A stretch of DNA of 64,000 nt from Sinorhizobium fredii NGR234 (lineage in GTDB: Bacteria; Pseudomonadota; Alphaproteobacteria; Rhizobiales; Rhizobiaceae), in the NCBI RefSeq assembly GCF_000018545.1, contig NC_012587.1:3314001-3378000 (forward strand), written 5' to 3'. Below are positions 1-7,897 of this stretch, piece after piece (position 1 is the first letter of the stretch; each line of letters opens with the position of its first letter). The position numbers were made by a program, and so were the translations under genes. The notes below the pieces were generated by a model that was given only the letters and a program-made list of their open reading frames with translations, ran no database searches and had not been told where the DNA came from.

Positions 1-998
1 TCCTCAGGATGGTGATCACCGATTCGAAGACGGCCGATCCCGTCCGCCCGGTGTTCCTGACCTTCGAGGGCGACGGCGGCGAAGGGCGCCCCTTCGCGCA
101 TATGGTGCCGAACACCGCGCTGGTCGGCGGATTGCGCGAGGCCTGCCGGGAACTCGGCGTGGCGATCCGCCAGGCGGCGATGGTCGAAAGCTTCAAGAGC
201 GGCGATCACGCCGTTGCCGTGACGTTCGCCGGCGGCGAGGTGCTCGAGGCACGGCTGCTGGTCGCCTGCGACGGGGTGCGATCGAAATTGCGCGAGGCCG
301 CCGGCATCAAGGTAGTCGAGTTCGATTACGGCCAGTCCGGCATCGTGACGACGGTCGAGCACGAGCGGCCGCATGGCGGCACGGCGGAGGAGCATTTCCT
401 GCCGGCCGGCCCCTTCGCCACCCTGCCGCTCAAGGACAACCGCTCGTCGCTGGTCTGGACGGAGCGCAGCGCCGACGCCGAGCGCCTGGTCAAGGAAGAT
501 GATTTTATTTTCGAGGACGAACTGGAGCGCCGCTTCGGCCACAAGCTCGGCCATCTCAAGGTGGTCGGCGGCCGCCGGGCCTTTCCGCTCGGGCTGACGC
601 TGGCCCGGGATTTCGTGGCGCCGCGCTTCGCTTTGGCGGGCGATGCCGCGCACGGCATTCACCCGATCTCCGGCCAGGGCCTCAATCTCGGCTTCAAGGA
701 CGTGGCGGCACTTGCCGAAACGCTCGTCGAGGCGGATCGGCTCGGCCTCGATATCGGCTCGCTTGCCGTCCTCGAGCGCTACCAGACCTGGCGGCGTTTC
801 GACACTTTCCGCATGGGTGTGACGACCGATGTCCTGAACCGGCTGTTCTCCAACGACATCACGCCGGTGAGGGTCATCCGCGACATCGGCCTTGGCCTCG
901 TCGACCGCCTGCCGTCGCTCAAGAGTTTCTTCATCCGCCAGGCCGCCGGCGTTGCCGGCGAAACGGACCCGCGGCTGCTTTCGGGACAGCCGATCTGA
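1..998 (+). CDS. UbiH/UbiF/COQ6-family FAD-dependent hydroxylase, 3' part (5' end outside window)
   Basis: The reading frame is already open at the left edge, so the N-terminal FAD-binding GxGxxG segment lies outside the window. What remains is about 331 residues. The family signature GDAAHxxHPxxGQGLNLG, which contacts the FAD, is visible around residues 215-230 of the visible part. This is typical of ubiquinone-biosynthesis monooxygenases that hydroxylate the polyprenyl-benzene ring. The ATG at 9 is internal and not the true start. The gene ends just before a RIME repeat. Which ring position it hydroxylates (UbiH, UbiI or UbiF type) cannot be decided from this fragment. Confidence 0.85.
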   Translation, partial: LRMVITDSKTADPVRPVFLTFEGDGGEGRPFAHMVPNTALVGGLREACRELGVAIRQAAMVESFKSGDHAVAVTFAGGEVLEARLLVACDGVRSKLREAAGIKVVEFDYGQSGIVTTVEHERPHGGTAEEHFLPAGPFATLPLKDNRSSLVWTERSADAERLVKEDDFIFEDELERRFGHKLGHLKVVGGRRAFPLGLTLARDFVAPRFALAGDAAHGIHPISGQGLNLGFKDVAALAETLVEADRLGLDIGSLAVLERYQTWRRFDTFRMGVTTDVLNRLFSNDITPVRVIRDIGLGLVDRLPSLKSFFIRQAAGVAGETDPRLLSGQPI

Positions 999-1020
999 AA
1001 AGTTTTGGGGGCGCCCAGGA

Positions 1021-1097
1021 GGCGCCCCTCATCCGCCTGCCGGCACCTTCTCCCCGCAGGCGGGGAGAAGGGATTCGCCGCGTCGCCTCAGTCCCCT
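1021..1097. repeat. RIME-type palindromic repeat, left part (interrupted by IS110 element)
   Basis: The sequence begins with the common start CCCTCATCCGCCTGCCGGCA, followed by a hairpin around CTTCTCCCCGC. The remaining right part is at 2671-2709. Together they rebuild a repeat like those at 10158-10270 and 27299-27401. Confidence 0.8.
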
Positions 1098-1199
1098 GTA
1101 CCTTTTTCCGGCGGTTCTTGGGTTGCACGCCGTCGTCGCGTGTCGTGCGAAGTGAAGCGTAGTGGAATGAAGCATGACCCGCGACGATGGCCGAAATTG

Positions 1200-1400
1200 G
1201 CGTAGCCTTCCTGAACCGAGCCGATTCGTCGGGAGCAACCAATTGTCCCCTGTGGCCCGACCACCTGGAGAGGACGCGTGCCCCGTCGGATTGGCCGTGA
1301 TCGATGCCCCGTGGGGAGTCCGCGCCGGAGCTGTATCCGTTTCCGAGCGCCAGTACAGGGATCGGCGAAGATCGCGGTGGCTCGCAGGCTTGGACGAGGA
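1200..1400 (+). ncRNA. candidate IS110 bridge RNA (target- and donor-binding loops)
   Basis: The 5' non-coding end holds two similar units. In the first, GTCCCCT (1245-1251) equals the left side of the target through the CT core. It is followed by a GTGG/CCAC hairpin (1252-1264) and then GGAGAG (1267-1272), the reverse complement of the right side CTCTCC. In the second, GTGGGGAGTCC (1311-1321) equals the right end of the element at 2661-2671. It is followed by a hairpin GCGC-CGGA/TCCG-A-GCGC (1322-1350) and then GTACAG (1353-1358), the reverse complement of CTGTAC at the left junction (1096-1101). The order of target loop then donor loop is that described for IS621. The outer limits of the RNA are not defined here. 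Confidence 0.6.
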
Positions 1401-1406
1401 GAAGGG

Positions 1407-2657
1407 ATGACCGATCAGAAACAATTCTATGCCGGCGTCGACTGGGCGTCGGAGAGCCATCATGTGTTCCTCACGGATGGTGATGGCCGGAAAATCGGCG
1501 AAAGGGTCTTCAGGCACGGCGGCGAAGGGCTCGCCGAGCTGGCGGCCTGGCTGACGGCAACCAGCGGTGCAACCGAGGCCGGGCAAATCCAGGTCGCGAT
1601 CGAGGTGCCGCACGGGCCCGTGGTCGAGACGCTGATCGAGCGCGGCTGCCAGGTGCATGCCATCAACCCGAAACAAATGGATCGCTTTCGCGACCGGTTC
1701 ACCCTGGCCGGCGCCAAGGACGACAGCCGCGATGCCGAAGTGATGGCCTCGGCCTTGCGCACCGATCGCCGGTGCTTCCGGCTGCTCGCCGCCGCCGATC
1801 CTGTCGTCATCGAATTGCGCGAATGGTCGCGCATGGCCGAGGACCTCGGCGCCGAGCGCAACCGGTTGACCAACCGCATGCGCGAGCAGCTCTGGCGCTA
1901 CTTTCCTGCGCTGCTCGAGCTCGAAAACGACCTCGGGGCCGAGTGGCTGCTCGATCTCTGGGAAGCCGGGCCGACGCCGGCCAAAGCCGCGCGGATCCGC
2001 GCGGCGACGATCGCCAAGCTTCTCAAACGCAACCGCATCCGCCGCGTCGACGCCACCCATGTGCTCGCCGTGCTGCGCACGCCGCCCGTCAAGGTCGCCG
2101 CCGGGACGACCGAAGCCGCCAGCGCCCACATTGCCACGCTCATTGCCCGCATTCGCCTCGTGAACCGGCAGCTCAAGCAAGCGCATCAGCGGCTCGATAC
2201 CCTGACTGCCCGCCTTGTCCCGACCGAGGCGACCGAGCCGGGGCAGAGGAAGCAGCATGACGTGGAGATCCTCGCATCCTTGCCGGGAGTGGGAAGGATC
2301 GTCCTCGCCACGCTGCTCGCAGAAGCCTTCGATGCCCTGCAGCGACGTGACCACGCCGCCTTGCGCAGTTTGACAGGAGTCGCGCCCGTTACCAAGCGGT
2401 CCGGCAAGAGCTGCATCGTCATCAGAAGACAGGCCTGCCACGACCGGCTCGCCAACGCCATGTACCATTGGGCACGCGTCGCCATTCAGCACGACTCTCG
2501 GAGCCGTTTGAAGTACGCCGCCCTTCGAAGCCGAGGTCACAGCCACGGTCGTGCCCTGCGATCCGTCGCCGACCGCCTCCTCAACGTCGCATGCGCAATG
2601 CTGAAAACCGGCACCACCTTCAATCCTTCCTTGGCCGAGCAGAAACTCTCTTGCTAA
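1407..2657 (+). CDS. IS110-family transposase (DEDD recombinase)
   Basis: The protein has 416 residues, full length for the family. The N-terminal RuvC-like domain shows Asp12 (GVDWAS), Glu66 (IEVPHG) and Asp106/Asp109 (DDSRDAE). The C-terminal Transposase_20 domain contains LPGVG, then LTGVAP and a Ser-Gly-Lys segment near residue 331 carrying the family's catalytic serine. The ATG at 1407 is preceded by GAGGAGAAGGG, a good ribosome site. Longer in-frame starts upstream would translate the guide-RNA region and are rejected. In this family the enzyme works with a bridge RNA encoded in the element. It excises the element as a circle and inserts it without a target duplication. No disruption is seen, so it may be active. 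Confidence 0.93.
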   Translation: MTDQKQFYAGVDWASESHHVFLTDGDGRKIGERVFRHGGEGLAELAAWLTATSGATEAGQIQVAIEVPHGPVVETLIERGCQVHAINPKQMDRFRDRFTLAGAKDDSRDAEVMASALRTDRRCFRLLAAADPVVIELREWSRMAEDLGAERNRLTNRMREQLWRYFPALLELENDLGAEWLLDLWEAGPTPAKAARIRAATIAKLLKRNRIRRVDATHVLAVLRTPPVKVAAGTTEAASAHIATLIARIRLVNRQLKQAHQRLDTLTARLVPTEATEPGQRKQHDVEILASLPGVGRIVLATLLAEAFDALQRRDHAALRSLTGVAPVTKRSGKSCIVIRRQACHDRLANAMYHWARVAIQHDSRSRLKYAALRSRGHSHGRALRSVADRLLNVACAMLKTGTTFNPSLAEQKLSC

Positions 2658-2670
2658 ACGGTGGGGAGTC

Positions 2671-2709
2671 CTCTCCCCGCTGGGCGGGGAGAGGGTTAGG
2701 GTGAGGGGC
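2671..2709. repeat. RIME-type repeat, right part after IS110 element
   Basis: It continues the repeat begun at 1021 with CTCTCCCCGC...GCGGGGAGAG and ends in the usual TTAGGGTGAGGGGC. Confidence 0.75.
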
Positions 2710-2728
2710 AAATCTCACGACGATCGCC

Positions 2729-2935
2729 TCACTGTTCCGACAGCTTCATGTCGGGATGATAATCCTTGCCTTCCACCTCTTTGACCACCGCCTGGGCGCA
2801 CTGCATGTGCTGGGTGTCGGCGTTGAAGGCGTAGGTCGGCGAGCCGTGCAGGCTCCAACCCTGGTTCAAGGCCGCCGTCACCTTGTGACAGAACGAAGCG
2901 TCGTCCGGGCCGGTCAGAAATCGGTAGAGTTTCAA
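2729..2935 (-). CDS. DUF1737 domain-containing protein
   Basis: This is a 68-residue soluble protein of the DUF1737 family, recognised by its length and the N-terminal pattern YRFLTGPDD...FCHKVTAALNQGW. The function of the family is not established. Its start codon overlaps the stop codon of the preceding CitE-like gene by four bases (ATGA at 2932-2935), so the two are probably translated together. There are no membrane segments and no signal peptide. The three-base gap logic fixes the start at 2935. Confidence 0.8.
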   Translation of the reverse strand: MKLYRFLTGPDDASFCHKVTAALNQGWSLHGSPTYAFNADTQHMQCAQAVVKEVEGKDYHPDMKLSEQ

Positions 2936-3837
2936 GGTTTCGCCTTTCGTTTTTCGATGATCTCCGCTTTCGCGGCGAGTTTCTGCGCCTGATCGAGATG
3001 CAGCCGTTCGACCATCCGGCCGCCAAGGTTGATCACGCCTTTGCCTGCATGCTCCGGCCGGGCGAAGGCGTCGATGATCGCCTGCGCCTCCTCAAGCGCC
3101 GCCGGCTCGACACCGAAGCAATGATTGGCCGTGTCGATCTGGGCGGGGTGGATCAGCATCTTGCCGTCATAGCCCATGTCTCGCCCCTGCCGGCACTCGG
3201 CCCCGAAACTCTCCGCATCGCGAAAATCGTTGAAGACCGCGTCGATGGCGTCGAGACCGCTGCCGCGCGCCGCGAGGAGCACCTGCATCAGCCAGGGCAC
3301 CAGATAGGTACGGCCGGCGAGCGCGGGAACGCCCGTCGCCTTGCGCAGGTCGTTGAGCCCGACGACGAAGCAATCGAGCCGGCCGCCGAGGGTGCGACCC
3401 ATCTCGGCGATCGCCGGCACATTGAGGACGCCACGCGGCGTCTCGATCATCGCCCAGAGGCGCAGGCTGTCCGGTGCGTCGTTTTCAGCGAGCCAATCGA
3501 GCACCGTTTGGACATCGGCAGGGCTTTCGACCTTGGGCAGGAGGATCGCGTCCGGGCTCGCCGCAAGCGCGGCGGCAAGATCCGCTTCGCTGAAACCCGA
3601 TTCCGCCATATTGATGCGGATGATCGCCTCGCCGTCCGGCCGCTCGGCGGACAGATGGCGGACAAGGGCGTCGCGCGCTTGCGATTTTCGGTCGGGTGCG
3701 ACGGCATCCTCGAGATCGAAGATCACCGCGTCGGCGGCAAGATCCTTGATCTTGGCAAGGGCGCGGGGATTGTCGGCCGGAACGCTAAGCACGGAACGGC
3801 GGAGCCGCACGGGATGATGATCGGTCGCTCGTGTCAT
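2932..3837 (-). CDS. HpcH/HpaI aldolase / citrate lyase beta (CitE-like) family protein
   Basis: The protein has 301 residues. The N-terminal pattern RRSVLSVPADNPR and the block DAVIFDLEDAV are typical of the CitE/malyl-CoA-lyase TIM-barrel family. MIETPRG around residue 160 supplies a metal-binding glutamate. Members cleave or condense acyl-CoA esters such as malyl- or citramalyl-CoA, using Mg2+. The exact substrate cannot be read from sequence. The start was placed at the ATG at 3837 because the family begins a few residues before RRSVL. The longer open frame upstream crosses a divergent gene and leuD. It is followed by a DUF1737 gene with a four-base overlap. Confidence 0.85.
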   Translation of the reverse strand: MTRATDHHPVRLRRSVLSVPADNPRALAKIKDLAADAVIFDLEDAVAPDRKSQARDALVRHLSAERPDGEAIIRINMAESGFSEADLAAALAASPDAILLPKVESPADVQTVLDWLAENDAPDSLRLWAMIETPRGVLNVPAIAEMGRTLGGRLDCFVVGLNDLRKATGVPALAGRTYLVPWLMQVLLAARGSGLDAIDAVFNDFRDAESFGAECRQGRDMGYDGKMLIHPAQIDTANHCFGVEPAALEEAQAIIDAFARPEHAGKGVINLGGRMVERLHLDQAQKLAAKAEIIEKRKAKP

Positions 3838-3939
3838 GCAACCTGTTGTGCCCGCCTTTCTTGCCGTGCGCAAGGTCGAAGGGGCCTCTTGCAAGCGGTG
3901 CCGCCAGCCACCACATGCCTTGATAGAAAGGTGACGAAC

Positions 3940-4182
3940 ATGCAAAGCATCCGCTCTGTTCTCTTCACGGCCGCAGTCCTGGCCATTACGTTTGCGGCCT
4001 TTGTGCTGACCGCCTCGCTTGCCCTGGCACTTGCCGGTATTGCCGCCGTCGTCACGATCGGCAGCGCCATCGCCGCGCGGTTCAACGCCAAGCCGGTGCC
4101 AGCGCGTGCCCGCGCATCCACCGGTCACGAGCGCGAAATGCGGATCTGGAACGACGGGCGCGGCACGATCATCGATCTCTAG
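3940..4182 (+). CDS. small membrane protein of unknown function
   Basis: The protein has 80 residues, with one long hydrophobic stretch at about residues 6-44. This is long enough for one or two inner-membrane helices. A short basic and polar tail ends in WNDGRGTIIDL. GAAAGGTGACGAAC lies before the ATG at 3940 and provides a ribosome site. It is divergent from the CitE-like gene and lies before leuD. No family is recognised and no function is assigned. Coding is supported by the codon pattern and the hydrophobic profile rather than by a known motif. Confidence 0.65.
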   Translation: MQSIRSVLFTAAVLAITFAAFVLTASLALALAGIAAVVTIGSAIAARFNAKPVPARARASTGHEREMRIWNDGRGTIIDL

Positions 4183-4281
4183 AGCGCCGCCGAGGCCCGC
4201 AAACGCAGATTCCCCTTCATTTCGGCGCGAAACTGATCTAAACGCTCTCGCAACACTTCCGCTGAAATCGAAGGCTAGACC

Positions 4282-4887
4282 ATGGACAAGTTCGTCAAGC
4301 TCACCGGCGTCGCTGCGCCCCTGCCCGTCGTCAACATCGACACGGACATGATCATCCCGAAGGACTACCTGAAGACGATCAAGCGCACAGGGCTCGGCAC
4401 GGGGCTTTTCGCCGAGGCGCGCTACAACGAGGACGGCACGCCGAATCCGGATTTCGTGCTCAACAAGCCGGCCTATCAGAACGCCAAGATCCTTGTGGCC
4501 GGCGACAATTTCGGCTGCGGCTCCTCGCGCGAGCATGCGCCCTGGGCGCTCCTCGATTTCGGCATCCGCTGCGTCATCTCCACCTCGTTCGCCGACATCT
4601 TCTACAACAACTGTTTCAAGAACGGCATCCTGCCGATCGTCGTCAGCCAGGCCGACCTCGACAAGCTGATGGACGACGCCAACCGCGGTTCCAACGCCGT
4701 GTTGTCGATCGATCTCGAAGCCCAGGAGATCACCGGCCCCGACGGCGGCTCGATCAAGTTCGAGATCGACGCCTTCAAGCGTCACTGCCTGCTGAACGGC
4801 CTCGACGACATCGGCCTGACGCTCGAAAAGGCGGGTGCCATCGACACTTTCGAGAAGTCGACCGCCGCATCGCGCCCCTGGGCCTGA
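4282..4887 (+). CDS. leuD: 3-isopropylmalate dehydratase small subunit
   Basis: The protein has 201 residues, the standard length of LeuD. The swivelling-domain signature [17 protein letters not shown] is present at about residues 74-90. With the large subunit LeuC, which is not in this window and carries the 4Fe-4S cluster, it converts 2-isopropylmalate to 3-isopropylmalate in leucine synthesis. The ATG at 4282 follows GAAGGCTAGACC. It is followed after 11 bases by a RidA-like gene, probably in the same transcript. The sequence appears complete. Confidence 0.96.
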   Translation: MDKFVKLTGVAAPLPVVNIDTDMIIPKDYLKTIKRTGLGTGLFAEARYNEDGTPNPDFVLNKPAYQNAKILVAGDNFGCGSSREHAPWALLDFGIRCVISTSFADIFYNNCFKNGILPIVVSQADLDKLMDDANRGSNAVLSIDLEAQEITGPDGGSIKFEIDAFKRHCLLNGLDDIGLTLEKAGAIDTFEKSTAASRPWA

Positions 4888-4898
4888 GCGGCTCGCGC

Positions 4899-5279
4899 AT
4901 GCCGCGCCGGCTGATCTCCACCGGTTCGCCCTTCGAGAAGACGGCAGGCTATTCGCGTGCCGTCGTCAAGGGCGACTGGTGCTTCGTCTCCGGCACGACC
5001 GGCTACGACTACGCCAGCATGACCATGCCGGAGACGGTCGAGGACCAGGCGCGCAACTGCCTGAAGACGATCAAAGGCGCCTTGAAGGAAGCCGGCTTCT
5101 CGCTCGCCGATGTGGTGCGCAATCACTATTACGTCACCGACGCCAGCTTCGCCGACCGGGTCTTCCCGATCTTCGGCGAGGTCTTCGGCGAAATCCGCCC
5201 GGCCGCGACGATGGTCGTCTGCGATCTGATCCGCCCGGAAATGCTGATCGAAATCGAAGTCACGGCATTTCGGGGGTAA
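4899..5279 (+). CDS. RidA/YjgF/UK114 family protein
   Basis: The protein has 126 residues of the Rid fold, which forms trimers. Typical RidA enzymes deaminate reactive enamines and imines and carry an arginine in a PARxxV motif. Here the aligned stretch reads RPAATMV, with alanine in place of that arginine. This is therefore probably one of the Rid subfamilies without the classical deaminase activity. The position right after leuD resembles other genomes, where Rid genes accompany amino-acid synthesis. It lies five bases before the MoxR gene. The family call is firm; the activity is open. Confidence 0.88.
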   Translation: MPRRLISTGSPFEKTAGYSRAVVKGDWCFVSGTTGYDYASMTMPETVEDQARNCLKTIKGALKEAGFSLADVVRNHYYVTDASFADRVFPIFGEVFGEIRPAATMVVCDLIRPEMLIEIEVTAFRG

Positions 5280-5284
5280 GCGGG

Positions 5285-6142
5285 ATGGAAAAAGAGCAGG
5301 CCACGCAATTCGAAGGCACCGCCGACTATATCGCCGACAAGGACCTGATGGTCGCCGTCAATGCGGCGATCCGGCTGGAGCGCCCGCTGCTCGTCAAGGG
5401 CGAGCCCGGCACCGGCAAGACCGAGCTTGCCCGCCAGATTGCCGCCGCGCTCGGCCTCGAGCTCATCGAGTGGAGCGTCAAGTCGACCACCAAGGCGCTG
5501 CAAGGGCTCTACGAATACGATGCCGTCTCGCGGCTGCGCGACAGCCAGCTCGGCGACGCCCTCGTCAACGACGTCGGGAACTATATCCGCAAGGGCAAGC
5601 TCTGGCAGGCCTTCGAGGCGCCTCGGAAGGTGGTGCTGCTGATCGACGAGATCGACAAGGCGGATATCGAGTTCCCCAACGACCTGCTGCAGGAACTCGA
5701 CCGGATGGAGTTCCACGTCTACGAGACGGGCGAGACCATCCGCGCCCGGCACCGGCCGATCGTCATCATCACCTCCAACAACGAGAAGGAACTGCCGGAC
5801 GCCTTCCTGCGCCGCTGCTTCTTCCACTATATCCGCTTTCCCGATGCCGAGACGCTCGCCCGCATCGTCGAGGTGCACTATCCGGGCATCCGCAAGACGC
5901 TTCTTTCCGCGGCGCTCACTGCCTTCTTCGGCATCCGTGAGGTCCCGGGACTGAAGAAGAAGCCCTCGACCTCCGAGGCGCTCGACTGGATCCGCCTGCT
6001 GGTCGCCGACGACATCGATCCGGCCGACTTGCGCACCGATCCGAAATCGATGCTGCCGAAGCTGCACGGCGCGCTTTTGAAGAACGAGCAGGACGTGCAC
6101 CTCTTCGAGCGGCTGGCCTTCATGGCGCGCCGCGACGGATGA
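5285..6142 (+). CDS. MoxR-type AAA+ ATPase
   Basis: The protein has 285 residues with Walker A GEPGTGKT (residues 39-46), Walker B LLIDEID (about 118-124) and an arginine-rich sensor region RRCFFHY. MoxR ATPases act as chaperones that remodel protein complexes, usually with a VWA-domain partner encoded next to them. A CoxE-like VWA gene is found at 8952, now separated by a RIME, an IS element and metA. The ATG at 5285 follows GGGGTAAGCGGG. A longer frame upstream overlaps the RidA-like gene and is rejected. Confidence 0.92.
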   Translation: MEKEQATQFEGTADYIADKDLMVAVNAAIRLERPLLVKGEPGTGKTELARQIAAALGLELIEWSVKSTTKALQGLYEYDAVSRLRDSQLGDALVNDVGNYIRKGKLWQAFEAPRKVVLLIDEIDKADIEFPNDLLQELDRMEFHVYETGETIRARHRPIVIITSNNEKELPDAFLRRCFFHYIRFPDAETLARIVEVHYPGIRKTLLSAALTAFFGIREVPGLKKKPSTSEALDWIRLLVADDIDPADLRTDPKSMLPKLHGALLKNEQDVHLFERLAFMARRDG

Positions 6143-6182
6143 GCCTGCGGCAGGAGCCGGATCCCCGCACAGGGCGGAAAAA

Positions 6183-6310
6183 TGCCCCTCACCCTAACCC
6201 TCTCCCCGCAAGCGGGGCGAGGGGACTGGAGTTTGCCGCTCCGCCTTCCGCGACCACGTGGCGGAGAGAAGCCGAACGGGCGCCGCGAGTCCCTTCTCCC
6301 CATCATGATG
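6183..6310. repeat. RIME-type repeat, left part (interrupted by IS50-like element)
   Basis: It starts with CCCCTCACCCTAACCCTCTC, contains a GCAAGC apex hairpin, and ends at CTTCTCCCCATCATGATG, where the IS begins. The missing part resumes at 7797. Confidence 0.75.
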
Positions 6311-7648
6311 CTAAGGCATATACACATCGCGCAGCGCCCATCCGTCGGCGCAGGCTCTGAAGTAGGCCAAGCCATTGAAGAAGGTGATCGGTCCGGGCGG
6401 TTTTGAGGATGCGTAGCCGTTCCAGCCGCCGAGCTTGGCGATGATCCAGGCGGCCCAGGCGAGCGAGCCCATTGGATGGGGATTGGCTTGAAGGCGGGTC
6501 TTGCCCTTGAAGCGCTGCTGCAGGGCGGTGAGCGTGTCGATCTCGCTTGGCGTGAAGACCAGGCTGGCCGACTGCCGGTCCTGACCGCTGCGGGCCTGGA
6601 CGAGCTGCATGACGATGACGGCGGCCTTGGCGGCGATGGCGACGAGCTTTTCCAGCCGTGCCGCCGACTGCAGCTGGCTATCCTCGACCTTCAGGCCCTG
6701 TTGCTTCATCACCCGGAAGAACTGCTCGATCACCCAGCGTTGCTTGTACCAGGCGACGATCTGCCAGGCATCGGCGAACGTCGCCACCGCATGCGTCGTC
6801 AGGATCAGCCAGCTGAGCGGCTCGACGCCGGCGGGCGGGGAGGGCTCGACGACCTCGACCCAGCGCAGCGTCACGCCGTCCGGCAGGGCAGCCGCTTCGA
6901 GGTTTTGCGGCCGCCGGATCGTCGCCTCGCCGAAGCGCAAGGATAAGTCCGCCTGGCGCGCCGGGCGGTCGGCCCGCTCGCGCAGCTCCACCGTCCGGCT
7001 GTCGCAAAACGCCACCTCGGCGGCGGCCCGGCGCAGCGTGCCGCCGCCGCTGAGGGCATGATCGTGCATCACCCGCGACAGCAGATGGAAGCACTCCTCG
7101 GGCAGCCGTGCCCACATCACGAAGAAGTCCCCTTCCCGATCGGTGATGGCGGTGACCCGCGTGGCGCTCGCCAGAACCGCCTTGGCGGCCTCGGCCGTCT
7201 CGACCCAGCGACGCGATTCCTTGGCGCTCAACGGCCGGCTGGCATGCGGCGGCAGCGCCTCCGTCCCGCGCGTCCACACCCGGCCGCCCACCAGCCCCAG
7301 GCAGCTGCCGGTCTCGGCATCGAGCGCCAGCATCGGATGCAGCAGCAGCCCCCAGCAATTGCCCTTCTTGATCTTGCCCAGATCGCGCCGGTTGTCCGGC
7401 GTCGTCTGAAACCGGATCTCGCTGGTGTCCTGCAGCGCCAGCACGTGTCGGCCGGCCACCGCCGCCCCGGTCGGCTCCCCCCAGCCGGCGATGATCCACT
7501 CCACCGTCACCGCATCGTTGCCGAGAAAACGGCCGAAGCGGATTTCCTGCGAATGGCTGCCCGCCGCAAGCCGGCGCAGGCAGACCGTTTCGCGCAGCAC
7601 CATGCCCTGGAGCAGCGCCGCCCCCTTTATCGAGACGACGATCTCCAA
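6311..7648 (-). CDS. IS4-family (IS50 group) transposase, N-terminus out of frame
   Basis: The open frame has 445 codons from a TTG at 7648. The DDE residues are visible in the contexts LALQDTSE (first Asp), ITDREGDFF (second Asp) and YKQRWVIEQFF (Glu of the Tn5-type YREK region). The natural N-terminus appears to be the frame starting at the ATG at 7682 (MEIGQDW...FGDRRLDKG), which matches the Tn5-type DNA-binding start. It runs into this frame through a run of five G, with a shift of one base. Either the copy is damaged or slippage on the G run joins the frames. The stop codon TAG lies in the terminal repeat itself. Confidence 0.8.
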   Translation of the reverse strand: MEIVVSIKGAALLQGMVLRETVCLRRLAAGSHSQEIRFGRFLGNDAVTVEWIIAGWGEPTGAAVAGRHVLALQDTSEIRFQTTPDNRRDLGKIKKGNCWGLLLHPMLALDAETGSCLGLVGGRVWTRGTEALPPHASRPLSAKESRRWVETAEAAKAVLASATRVTAITDREGDFFVMWARLPEECFHLLSRVMHDHALSGGGTLRRAAAEVAFCDSRTVELRERADRPARQADLSLRFGEATIRRPQNLEAAALPDGVTLRWVEVVEPSPPAGVEPLSWLILTTHAVATFADAWQIVAWYKQRWVIEQFFRVMKQQGLKVEDSQLQSAARLEKLVAIAAKAAVIVMQLVQARSGQDRQSASLVFTPSEIDTLTALQQRFKGKTRLQANPHPMGSLAWAAWIIAKLGGWNGYASSKPPGPITFFNGLAYFRACADGWALRDVYMP

Positions 7649-7796
7649 ATCCGCCCAGCGACCAGTCCTGGCCTATCTCCATCGGTGACGCTCCCGCAAA
7701 TCAAAACGTCACCAAAGGAATCATACACGCCGCTCCCGCGAAATCCGATCCTCACAACCGAGTCAATCCGTCGCACCACTTGTGTATATGCCCTAG
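6311..7796 (-). mobile_element. IS50-like element (IS4 family), copy 1, with 10-bp target duplication
   Basis: The element is 1486 bp. Its ends are CTAAGGCATATACACA on the left and, read inward from the right, CTAGGGCATATACACA. These resemble the IS50 outside end, which also reads TATACACA. CATCATGATG is repeated directly at 6301-6310 and 7797-7806, a clear target duplication. The target is the palindromic apex of a RIME. A nearly identical copy is at 44383-45869. Confidence 0.9.
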
Positions 7797-7839
7797 CATC
7801 ATGATGGGGAGAAGGTGGCCGGCAGGCCGGATGAGGGGC
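7797..7839. repeat. RIME-type repeat, right part after IS50-like element
   Basis: It begins with the second target copy CATCATGATG and continues GGGGAGAAGG to GATGAGGGGC. Confidence 0.75.
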
Positions 7840-7897
7840 CGCAACCCCCGCTCCTTTTTCATTGACCGCGCGGCCTCCGTCGCGCTATCAAGCGTTC

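Larger units (their letters stand above)
1098..2670 (+). mobile_element. IS110-family insertion sequence inserted in a RIME
   Basis: An intact 416-codon DEDD transposase is preceded by an unusually long non-coding end (about 310 bp) and followed by a very short one. This is the layout of the IS110 group. There are no terminal inverted repeats. Both junctions have a CT dinucleotide (1096-1097 and 2671-2672), as expected for the recombination core of this family. Joining the flanks at CT gives AGTCCCCTCTCCCCGC, a sequence also found in intact RIMEs nearby. The boundaries are inferred from that reconstruction and are accurate to about two bases. Confidence 0.8.

Noticed and set aside
1029..2711. 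560-codon minus-strand frame across the IS110 element
   Set aside because: It is the reverse-strand shadow of the transposase in GC-rich DNA. The frame crosses both element boundaries and has no family motif.
3838..4785. Upstream extension of the CitE-like reading frame to 617 codons
   Set aside because: It would run antisense through leuD and the small membrane gene, and the known family begins at about 3837.
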